From assembly GCF_000350225.1 (NCBI RefSeq), contig NW_005179103.1, positions 102,720 to 166,719 of the forward strand: 64,000 nucleotides of DNA, written 5' to 3'. The translations under genes were made by a program, and so were the position numbers. A model generated the notes under the pieces. It saw only the letters and a program-made list of their open reading frames with translations. It was not told the origin of the DNA and searched no databases. This document shows positions 1 through 8,262 of this stretch, one piece after another. Source of the DNA: Chondrus crispus (Eukaryota; Rhodophyta; Florideophyceae; Gigartinales; Gigartinaceae). The number at the start of each line of letters is the position of its first letter. Position 1 is the stretch's first letter.

Positions 1-2503
1 GTGCCACCCCTTTGATCAGCGTGTTGAAGGTCAGAAGGTCTGGTCGCACCCCATTTCTTGGCATATCTACGCGGACAAGGCCTTCGGCAATTTGCGTGCC
101 ATTTTCCTCAGCGCTCAAGAAATCGATCACCGTGTTGTAAGTCACAACATCGGGACGAAGTCCTGCCTTCTTCATTCGGTCTAGGACTGAGAGTGCCGCT
201 TTAAATCCGTTCCCACGGTTGGCCTTCAGATAGGCGTTGTATGCAACGACGTTCGACCTTCCAGCGGATTCCATCTCACATATTATCTTTTCTGCCTGCT
301 CCGCATCCCCAACTCGAGCGAAAGCATCGACTAGCATCGTGTATGTCACAGAGTCAGCGGAATACCATGAGAATCCATACTTGTCAACGAATCGCCTCAT
401 TTCTTCATACAATGCCACTGCGGCATCAACGTTCGGCGGGTCCAATGAGGAATATCCCCGGATTAGAGCGTTGAACAACGCTGCATTCGCTTTCGCATTT
501 CGCGGCTGGTTTGCGTTACGGCGGTTTGAAGTGTGATGGGATTGCATGTGATTGCCTGTGTTTGTGTTTCTCTTCGCATGAGACATTCCATACGCGCTAT
601 TTCCAGTCCTGCTCCGCCCACCACCTGTTTGCTGACGAAACGACTGATGCCCATTACACAGATTCTTCCATTCTTGTGAGCCCTTTTCAAATTCTTTCAC
701 ATCTGCATTAGTTGCAGCCCGAAGAACACCTTCGGCTAGAGCCATATCTTCTCGACGGCAGCATAAATCAGCAAGTGTCAGCAATGTGATATGGTCTGCT
801 TCGAGTTCGAGTGTTTTCATTTCCTCTAATGTTGCGAAAGCGTCAGATGACGGAGCGCCCGCCTCTCGAAGTGCCTTCAGCCTCACATTGAAGGTTTGTA
901 CGTCCGGAGACACGGGAATGGTATCCTTCGGAGTTGGGAGCGTTGGACGGCTATCGTCGGGCTTGCCACGACCGTCACGCATTTTCTCAAGCAGGTTAAT
1001 CGCACGAGCAGGGTATCCGCAGCGAATGTACGCATCTGCGATGGTGTTGTATGCAACAGGAGATATCTGGAGAGCAAGATCAGGGTCTTCATTGTCGGAG
1101 TCGCTACGTTGTTGCAGAATGGTGTGATGGTGCAGCTGATGAAGCAAAAGGGCGTCCAGCATTGAGACGTCGCATTGGTGACGTGCCTGTTTCGCGAGGG
1201 TACAGAATGTGTACGCATCTGGCTCGATATCAAGCTGTCGCATTTTTTCGTAAACCTCTTGTGCGTCGCGCACTCTGCCCGCCGACACGCAGGCATTAAT
1301 CAGTGAATTGAGCGTGACCCGATCTGCACTGATTCCACGATCTTCCATTTCTGTGAGAAACCGAAATGCCCTGTTCACATCTTCATCCATGCCGCCAAAG
1401 CAGCTCTTCAGCATGGTGTTAAAAGTGACCAAGTTCGGTTCGATGCCCGAATCCTGCATCTCACGCCAAAACTCATCTGCTCTGGCATGCTGCGAGCACA
1501 TCACTAGTGCGTTGATGACTGCGTTGTACGTGAACAAGTTGCGCGAAACTTTTGGTGTGCGATCGAGTTCATCCAAGGTACGGAGGGCCCCGTTTAAATC
1601 TCTCCTTCGGGCATAGTTAGAAATGCGACGATTGTAGTCGCGGACTGAAAGGTGGCTATTCCCGCCTTGTGAGCCCCCCCGCCCGCCACCGCCTGGACCG
1701 CCACTGCCCGTATGGGAGCGCCCTGAGGACATACCGGTATGGCCAGAACTGTGGCCAGTGCCACTACTCCCTTGCGAGTGTGTTTTGCGGTCACGGGAAG
1801 ATTCCTGGTTATTATTTCTAGTTGCTGTAGAGAAAATACCTATGGACGTAGGGTCAGAATGGTTTGTGGATGCGGGATTGCGACGCCTTCGACGGCTGGC
1901 ATTTGGATCTTGAAACCTTTCCCCACCGAAGTTGGTAGAATACATAGGGTTGGAGATGGGAATGTGCTCTTGGGGGTGGGCGCTTGAGTAGTGTAGCTGC
2001 CCATTTTGCTTGAGGTGCCGACTGCCGTTCGGAAAGCTAGACTGCGGACTGGAAACCGCCGCAGGATGGGTTGGTGGATTTCTCGGTGGCGGTCTCCATA
2101 CCCCGGAATTGGCCCAAGGGTCATTCAGAACGGGACGGGCGGGATGTGGGCGGTGCGGGACGTAAACTGGAGAAATTGAGGGGTTAGATTGTAGGGTATT
2201 CGAATCAATTGCGAGCGATGACCATGGGGTGGGGCTTGTGAGAAAGGTCATACGCGAAGCATCTTCTTCCGACGGAGTGAATTGAGGGACAAACTGGGGA
2301 TGCTGTGTGTTGGACATCATTGCGTACGCGTCGACTGATGAGATGGGAGGGAATGGGGACAGTATTGAAGCACTCGAGGATGTTTGCTCGGCACTTGCGG
2401 TTGGCAGGGGAAGGGGCGCGTGGACATTGGGGGTATTCAATGAAACCGATGACAGCGTAGCAGAGAGGTCGGAAGGGGACTCTGCTGCAGCGACGGAGGG
2501 CAT
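1..2503 (-). CDS. Pentatricopeptide-repeat (PPR) protein, 3' part beyond the window
   Basis: The minus-strand frame is open from the ATG at 2503 (an in-frame stop lies just upstream at 2756-2758) to the left edge, so the C-terminus is missing; about 834 residues are visible. The first ~285 residues are Ser/Pro/Gly-rich and disordered. From about residue 288 on there are tandem 35-residue PPR units, with signatures such as NLFTYNAVINAL, NLVTFNTMLKSC and DRVTLNSLINAC, and the frame leaves the window inside another unit (DLLTFNTLIKG). PPR proteins bind organellar RNA sequence-specifically and act in its processing, stability or translation. The target and the organelle cannot be read here. No clear transit peptide is visible, and in-frame Met codons at 2320 and 2317 are alternative starts. 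It is divergent from the RBM42-like gene. Confidence 0.85.
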   Translation of the reverse strand, partial: MPSVAAAESPSDLSATLSSVSLNTPNVHAPLPLPTASAEQTSSSASILSPFPPISSVDAYAMMSNTQHPQFVPQFTPSEEDASRMTFLTSPTPWSSLAIDSNTLQSNPSISPVYVPHRPHPARPVLNDPWANSGVWRPPPRNPPTHPAAVSSPQSSFPNGSRHLKQNGQLHYSSAHPQEHIPISNPMYSTNFGGERFQDPNASRRRRRNPASTNHSDPTSIGIFSTATRNNNQESSRDRKTHSQGSSGTGHSSGHTGMSSGRSHTGSGGPGGGGRGGSQGGNSHLSVRDYNRRISNYARRRDLNGALRTLDELDRTPKVSRNLFTYNAVINALVMCSQHARADEFWREMQDSGIEPNLVTFNTMLKSCFGGMDEDVNRAFRFLTEMEDRGISADRVTLNSLINACVSAGRVRDAQEVYEKMRQLDIEPDAYTFCTLAKQARHQCDVSMLDALLLHQLHHHTILQQRSDSDNEDPDLALQISPVAYNTIADAYIRCGYPARAINLLEKMRDGRGKPDDSRPTLPTPKDTIPVSPDVQTFNVRLKALREAGAPSSDAFATLEEMKTLELEADHITLLTLADLCCRREDMALAEGVLRAATNADVKEFEKGSQEWKNLCNGHQSFRQQTGGGRSRTGNSAYGMSHAKRNTNTGNHMQSHHTSNRRNANQPRNAKANAALFNALIRGYSSLDPPNVDAAVALYEEMRRFVDKYGFSWYSADSVTYTMLVDAFARVGDAEQAEKIICEMESAGRSNVVAYNAYLKANRGNGFKAALSVLDRMKKAGLRPDVVTYNTVIDFLSAEENGTQIAEGLVRVDMPRNGVRPDLLTFNTLIKGVA

Positions 2504-3245
2504 ATTAGGGAGAGAGCACCCGGAAGAGGGAGAACAGGGCGCCGTAGACGACGATGGTGTGAGTCCCGGACGTTCGCATGAGACGACGGCAGTAGTGAGG
2601 GGGTCGGGAGGCGGAAGGAGTTGGTGGACAACGGGCGCGGAACAAGAGGACAGCACGGCCGGAAGCCAAAAGGGGGCGGGGTTAATGGCAAGTACGGGCG
2701 GCGTGTGAGTGGCAAGAAGCGGACGCAGCGATGGAGGCGGCGGCGGCGAGTGTTGTCATACGTCAAAGGAAATCTAATGGGATCGGTCTGCCTGCGCCGC
2801 AGCAATTGGCTCGCTCCGGAGGGGCGGCGACCGTTGGCAAACCGGTTGGCGACTGGGTGTGGGACACTTGGCAGGTCTCCCCGCCGCCGCAAGCGCGTCG
2901 CAGAATAACCAACCAATTCTCCGACAATTCCATTCGGCGCTTCGTTTGTCAATTCGTGGCGTCTATGCCCCGCCGACAGCGGCCACTCTTCGCGCAATCA
3001 GCACAAACAGCCAGTATCCTGTGTCATTCTCGGTAACCTTTTGCCTGCGCCTCTATGTTCCACAAATTTCCGCGCTTGCAGACTCTTTCGCTTCACTTGA
3101 TCGCATCCGCAGCAATACTATTTTTGGAAGCTACACGTATGGCACACATGCTTGTATGTGCGTTGGTCCTCGGCAACTCATCATCCTCGTTGTTGACCCT
3201 CTCCGCCAAGCCCAGCACCGCTTCCTGGCGCCATCACTCTCTGCA
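2504..3245. other. Divergent intergenic region, PPR / RBM42-like
   Basis: About 740 bp between two divergent start codons. The plus frame of the RBM42-like gene is open here but has no convincing ATG or conserved sequence. An ACCAAT box occurs near 2910. Nothing else was recognised. Confidence 0.5.
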
Positions 3246-4085
3246 ATGTCTGTGGACGAAGACCCGGATCTTGATGCTGAGTTTGCGCAGTTTGAGGCTC
3301 AACTTCAAACCGTTGTCTCCAAGCCCCAACCCTCTGTACTGCCATCATCAGCACCAGTTCCAACCGGCGACAACGTGACAGCTCGTAGCAATCGCAACGC
3401 CGCAACCCGTACGTCTCCTGCAACCACCACCCATAGTCACGTCCCCGCCACGTCCCCGACGCCTGTACTTGCCACTAACAACAAAACCGCGCCTCTAACC
3501 GGCAAGTGGAAGTGGGACGGAGCCAATGCAAAGTGGAATTGGGTCACCTACGAACCCACTTCCTCCACTACCACACCACGTCCCGCCCCAGCGGCTTTCC
3601 CCTCCCGACCGGTGCCGTCCCATGCAACCGCATACCCCTACTCCAATCCGTCTTTGCATATGTCTGCACCCCCCACAGCCGTACCTTCTAAGAAGGCAGC
3701 CGCGTTGGTCAAAAGGACGGCGGCTGGTGATGTCTGGCAGGACCATTCCCTTGCAGAATGGCCTGAGAACGACCACCGCATTTTCGTCGGGGATCTCGCT
3801 CCAGATGCTACCAACGAAGAGCTTGTCATGGCGTTCTCGGCGTATCCCTCGTTTAATATGGCGCGCGTGGTGCAGGACAAACGCTCGGGACAATGCAAGG
3901 GTTACGGTTTTGTTAGCTTTGCGGCGGGAGAAGATATGATTGCCGCACTCCGGGAAATGAACGGGAAGTACGTTGGCAGTCGCCCGGTTAAGCTTAAGAA
4001 GAGCAATTGGCAAAAACGAAATCTCGACGGCGCTAGAAGAAAGGAGCTCAAACTGTTCAACACTATTCGAAAGAAGAGACGATAG
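3246..4085 (+). CDS. RBM42: RBM42-like RNA-binding protein with C-terminal RRM
   Basis: A 279-residue protein. The ATG at 3246 is chosen because it starts an acidic segment (MSVDEDPDLDAEFAQFEAQL) like that of RBM42 relatives; the frame is open further upstream but without a Met-led conserved part. The middle is Pro/Ser/Thr-rich, with a WKWDGANAKWNWV patch. The only folded domain is one RRM near the C-terminus (about residues 175-255), with RNP2-like RIFVGDLAP and RNP1-like CKGYGFVSF, followed by a basic tail ending IRKKRR. A single C-terminal RRM after a disordered region is the layout of RBM42, an hnRNP K/spliceosome-associated protein. The exact RNA target is not known from sequence. It is convergent with the UvrD helicase gene, with 75 bp between the stops. 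Confidence 0.8.
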   Translation: MSVDEDPDLDAEFAQFEAQLQTVVSKPQPSVLPSSAPVPTGDNVTARSNRNAATRTSPATTTHSHVPATSPTPVLATNNKTAPLTGKWKWDGANAKWNWVTYEPTSSTTTPRPAPAAFPSRPVPSHATAYPYSNPSLHMSAPPTAVPSKKAAALVKRTAAGDVWQDHSLAEWPENDHRIFVGDLAPDATNEELVMAFSAYPSFNMARVVQDKRSGQCKGYGFVSFAAGEDMIAALREMNGKYVGSRPVKLKKSNWQKRNLDGARRKELKLFNTIRKKRR

Positions 4086-4160
4086 CTGCTCCCAACCCTT
4101 CCACAGAGTGTGAATGAGCTTCAGTGTAGTCTGCTGTCGCGCCGCGATACACTGCCACAT

Positions 4161-7100
4161 TCATGACGATGGTGTGTATAACAACTCCACATTTTGGGCA
4201 ATTGTGTTGACAAAGTGCCGTGATCCGTCAGCGAACATGACCTCAATCCATGCACCTCCCTCAGTTGCAGGTCCTCCAATGGTTACTGTGCCCCTTCCAT
4301 GCTCGCCGCAGCGTACTGAATCCCCTGCTCGCCATTGAGTGACAGGGCCTTCCACTTCGAGAGACAAAGAAGCCAGCTGAGACGACAAGCGGCCCGTTTT
4401 GTGTTTCCCGCGACGCCGGGCCGGGCTGTGTGTGTGATTTGAACGTCTGTTACTGGACGATGGCGTCACAATACGAGTTACTAGTTCAGCTGGAATGTCG
4501 TCAAGGAATCGAGATGGCCCCGAACTTTCACGGGAGAAGGCCTTTCCACCTTGCAAAACTAGTTTTTTAGCCCTCCATGTGATTTGAAGGTGTTCCTTCG
4601 CTCTTGTCATTCCCACGTATAGTAATCTGCGTTCTTCTTCAATGTCCCCCTTTGCTCCTCGCGAGATAGGAATCACACTGTCCTCTGCGCCAATAATGAA
4701 AACAGCTCCAAATTCTAGGCCCTTACCGCCGTGCAACGTCATCAGTGAAGCAGAAGCTCTGTCAGAGGAACCATTATCGGCGTTCCCTGCTCCTTTGTGC
4801 ATGGTATCAACCATGAGAGTCACTCCTTCAAGATATCGATGCAGGCTACTAAACCGCGAGGACGCACGAACAAGCTCTTCAATGTTCCCAAGCCTCTCTA
4901 ACACCTTTTCAGATGCCGCAGAGCCATTTCCCTCTCGTTTCTCAACGTAATCACGGTAGCCAACCTCCTCGATGATGGCCGTGAGCAACGTGTCGACGCA
5001 ATCACTCCCTGGACTGGGTTCCTCGTCGGAAAGAAATGATTCAGACCTTTTTTGCAGTTTGCTCAGCATGTCCGCGAAACCTGCAAGCTTCTGCGTAGCA
5101 GCCCTTCCCATTCCGATTGCGCCATCGCTCACGTCCCCATTTGTGTATAGCTTAAGTAACTCACTGAGCCCCAGAACGAGAGGCACTTGCCTCTCCAAGC
5201 AAAACTGTTCGAATTCTTCCTGCGTCTTCTTGCCGATCCCCCGCGGAGGGGTGTTCACAATTCGTCTGAAGGCTGTATCGTCGGCTGGATTCGACAATAC
5301 ACGAAGATAAGCGACTAAGTCTCTTATTTCTTGTCGATCATAGAACTTTGTACCTGACAGGAGTCGGTATGGGATATCATTTTGGATGAAAGCTTCTTCT
5401 ATTAACCTAGACTGTGCGTTTGTACGATACAAAATAGCCACATCGGAATACGACCTCAGAGAATTTTCCCGCAGGAGACTCTTCACTGTTGATACAACAT
5501 ATTGCGATTCTTGTCTGTCATCTAGTGTTTCACGGAGAATAACTTTGGCCCCAAAGTCGTTGACAGTCGTCATTTTTTTCGACGGTCGGTCAGTGTTGCC
5601 CTCGATCACAGCTTGGGCGGCTGCGACAATACATCCGGATGACCTATAGTTTTCCTCTAACGCGATCTTTGCTGCGTTGGGAAACTCTTCCATGAAGCGC
5701 TCCAAATTTCCGCTATCAGCCCCTCGAAACTTGTATATAGACTGGTCCGCATCCCCAACGACGAAAAGATTCTCATGTTTCGCAGACAGAAGAGATACGA
5801 TGTCGAACTGGACATGGTTCGTGTCTTGCCACTCATCAACAAGAACATGTTCGTACGTCTCTTGAAGAGTCCCACGAACTCTTTCCGACGTTTGAAGAAG
5901 TTTCCTGGTCTCCAACAGAAGGTCGTCAAAATCGAGGTGATTCATGGCCCTTAGCTCTTTGTCGTAAAGATTTCGTAACTCATTAATGCGTCTCCACACT
6001 CGGCGTGGCCAAAACTTTTCTAGTTGACCATCTCGGTCGTTCTTGAGCTTTGAGATTGCTGCTACAGCCTCGCTGATACTTGAATAATCAGGGGTAGAAC
6101 CTTGCTCGTTCTTTAGTAATCGCGAAATGAGTTGCCGAGTGTCTGATGTGTCGCAAATCACAAAGTCAGAAGTAATTCCCGTTTCAGAGCCGTGTTTTCG
6201 AAGGATGCGAGCGGAAATAGAGTGAAAAGTGCCCAATGCAAGGCGAGGACCGCCGTCCTGTGCCCATGCTGGAGAAAATTTGATTCCCAACAGCTCCGCA
6301 ACCCGTTTCTTCATCTCTTCCGCGGCCTTATTCGTAAATGTTACTGCCAAAATTCGATATGGTGAAACATTGTGCTTTTTCACCAGATACGCAACTCTGT
6401 GCGTCAAAACTCTCGTCTTACCGGAACCTGGTCCGGCGAGAACAAGGCACGCCTGATTCGGATCTGATATGACAGCATGTCGTTGGTATTCGTTGAGACT
6501 TTCTAATATAGGACTGCAGTCACTATTGTTCAGGTTTTCGGTTGCTGAACTGTTTGCAAATTTGATTTGCCTGAAACCTGGTCGCGGTAGTTTCCATTCC
6601 TTTCGTTGAAAGGAAGGTCCATTCGTGTACAAGGATAGGAATGGGAGCCGGACAACTTCTGTTTCAATTGATAGCTGTGCCGTGTCACGTAAATTGTCGG
6701 ATTTCCACGGCAGGCGCCCATTCCCTCTCGTCAAGGAAATGTGGCTCAACATATTAATGCTGGCATCCATAGGGGATAGCTCTGCATTCGTGCTAGAAGT
6801 AGCATCGCCACCCACTTCAGGTCTCACAAGCACATCCGGACGGCTTCTGGGCCTCTTTGACACGTTTCCTTGCAAAGTATCACCATGACTGTTTTCCTTT
6901 GGCGTGAAACTACTCCTCCTGATCGTAGTAATCGGCCCTAGGGCTGAAGATGAAGGTTCGTCGTCGTCTCTAGCCTGGGTGGAAAGTGCGTTGCCGAGGC
7001 CTACTGATTCAGACGGCCTTTTTCGCGTAGATGCTGTGACCCGCCAACTTCCCTGTACTTCCCGCATACCTGTGGGCTCGCCCCTTCCCCATTCATGTAT

Positions 7101-7562
7101 TACGGGACCGAAATCTTCCGCAAGTTCTTCTGCAGGATTGCTACTCAGCAGCTCCGTGCAATTCTCATCGTGTACAGTTGAGGTCTTCTCTGGTAGTACG
7201 TCTCGTTTGTTCTCTTCTTCAATTCCAAGGGGACCCAAAGTTTCTCTTTTAACGTCATCCTGATATGCCGAGTCTGCTTCGACGCCAGCTTTGTTTGCAG
7301 CTTGCATACTTGCGTTCGGAAAAAGGGCTTCGGCGAGCTCCTTGGCCTCGTCTTTAGGTGGCCCCGGTGGATGCTTGTCCTGAAGTTTCGAGCGCCTCTG
7401 CAGGATAGAACGCTGCATTTCCCGCAGGCGACTCAGAGATCTTGCCCCGTCAGATGAGGATGTGCACATACGATGCCGTATTTGACGGGCCTGAGAGGGC
7501 GCCATGAGAGGCAGGCGCCATCGAGGCAACATAGGGATGAATGAGGAAGATGACTCGCCCAT
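4161..7562 (-). CDS. UvrD/PcrA/SRS2-type superfamily 1 DNA helicase
   Basis: A 1133-residue protein starting at an ATG. The first ~340 residues are disordered and Ser/Glu/Arg-rich, without homology I recognise. The SF1A helicase core follows: Q motif LNEYQRHAV, Walker A AGPGSGKTR near residue 375, motif II VDEWQDTN near 574, motif III VGDADQSIYKFRG, motif IV LEENYRS, motif V LHGGKGLEF and motif VI LLYVGMTRAKEHL near 980. The C-terminus has a small beta-rich tail typical of bacterial PcrA/UvrD and plant SRS2-like helicases. The expected role is 3'-5' DNA unwinding in repair or removal of recombinase filaments. The Arg-rich, Ser-rich first 50 residues could be an organellar presequence, but nuclear location is equally possible. 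Motif II has Trp where Phe or Tyr is usual, and motif V has HGGKG instead of the common HxAKG. Confidence 0.9.
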   Translation of the reverse strand: MGESSSSFIPMLPRWRLPLMAPSQARQIRHRMCTSSSDGARSLSRLREMQRSILQRRSKLQDKHPPGPPKDEAKELAEALFPNASMQAANKAGVEADSAYQDDVKRETLGPLGIEEENKRDVLPEKTSTVHDENCTELLSSNPAEELAEDFGPVIHEWGRGEPTGMREVQGSWRVTASTRKRPSESVGLGNALSTQARDDDEPSSSALGPITTIRRSSFTPKENSHGDTLQGNVSKRPRSRPDVLVRPEVGGDATSSTNAELSPMDASINMLSHISLTRGNGRLPWKSDNLRDTAQLSIETEVVRLPFLSLYTNGPSFQRKEWKLPRPGFRQIKFANSSATENLNNSDCSPILESLNEYQRHAVISDPNQACLVLAGPGSGKTRVLTHRVAYLVKKHNVSPYRILAVTFTNKAAEEMKKRVAELLGIKFSPAWAQDGGPRLALGTFHSISARILRKHGSETGITSDFVICDTSDTRQLISRLLKNEQGSTPDYSSISEAVAAISKLKNDRDGQLEKFWPRRVWRRINELRNLYDKELRAMNHLDFDDLLLETRKLLQTSERVRGTLQETYEHVLVDEWQDTNHVQFDIVSLLSAKHENLFVVGDADQSIYKFRGADSGNLERFMEEFPNAAKIALEENYRSSGCIVAAAQAVIEGNTDRPSKKMTTVNDFGAKVILRETLDDRQESQYVVSTVKSLLRENSLRSYSDVAILYRTNAQSRLIEEAFIQNDIPYRLLSGTKFYDRQEIRDLVAYLRVLSNPADDTAFRRIVNTPPRGIGKKTQEEFEQFCLERQVPLVLGLSELLKLYTNGDVSDGAIGMGRAATQKLAGFADMLSKLQKRSESFLSDEEPSPGSDCVDTLLTAIIEEVGYRDYVEKREGNGSAASEKVLERLGNIEELVRASSRFSSLHRYLEGVTLMVDTMHKGAGNADNGSSDRASASLMTLHGGKGLEFGAVFIIGAEDSVIPISRGAKGDIEEERRLLYVGMTRAKEHLQITWRAKKLVLQGGKAFSRESSGPSRFLDDIPAELVTRIVTPSSSNRRSNHTHSPARRRGKHKTGRLSSQLASLSLEVEGPVTQWRAGDSVRCGEHGRGTVTIGGPATEGGAWIEVMFADGSRHFVNTIAQNVELLYTPSS

Positions 7563-8262
7563 GGGAATGGTTCGCTACAGGGGTTTTCCGACTTGGAGAA
7601 ACCGCTCCCTTGCCCGTCCCTCGGATATCCGGAGCAAGATGCGACTCGAGCTCCACTGCATGCCTCACGATGACGCCGTATCCTATCCCATGAACGCATC
7701 ACCCGTGACAAGCTTTGCCGTAGACGGCAAATCGGAAGATCATAAGTATGTGCACAGTGATCCTGGAGCGGTCTGACTTCTCATTGGTTGTTCGATCCAC
7801 TGACTTTTCATTGGATGTTTTTTAAGGACGTCAGACTTTTGGCTTCACGACGCTGTTTTAGCCTTTTAGCCGTTTTGATCTTTGCAACGGCGGTGCTCGG
7901 CCGTGGGACGTTGGCGGTAGAATTGACGCAGCTGCCCCTAAGCATTTTAGCATAGCTTTGAGCTTGCATGTGCAAATACTTCTCTGGCTTTCCGTTTCAT
8001 TGCCGAGAAGAACGGCCCTCGTCTGGAGGAAATAAGGTTTTGCGGTGCTCGAGCATTATCGAAGAGGGAGAAGCCATCTCTAGCAGCAGTGAAGTTGCAA
8101 CAACAAGAAAAGAGGTTTTCACCTCAGCTTCCGGCGAGGCTATTTCTCTGAGAGATCGCATGGTTATTGCCCTTTGAGGGTGAACGACATTGAGCAAGTG
8201 CCATCTCAATTGAAGCCAAGTTCGTAGAAGAAACACATCCAGCTTTTACGTTTCGGGACTCC
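7563..8262. other. Divergent promoter region, UvrD helicase / NAF1
   Basis: 700 bp between divergent start codons. Apart from a repeated inverted CCAAT box (listed separately) I see no gene. The ORFs here are short and unconserved. Confidence 0.5.
7774..7814. promoter_or_regulatory. Paired inverted CCAAT boxes in a direct repeat
   Basis: TGACTTCTCATTGG at 7774-7787 and TGACTTTTCATTGG at 7801-7814 differ by one base and are 27 bp apart. Each carries ATTGG, the inverted CCAAT core bound by NF-Y in eukaryotes. The pair lies about 210 bp upstream of the helicase ATG and 450 bp upstream of the NAF1 ATG. The role is inferred. Confidence 0.4.
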
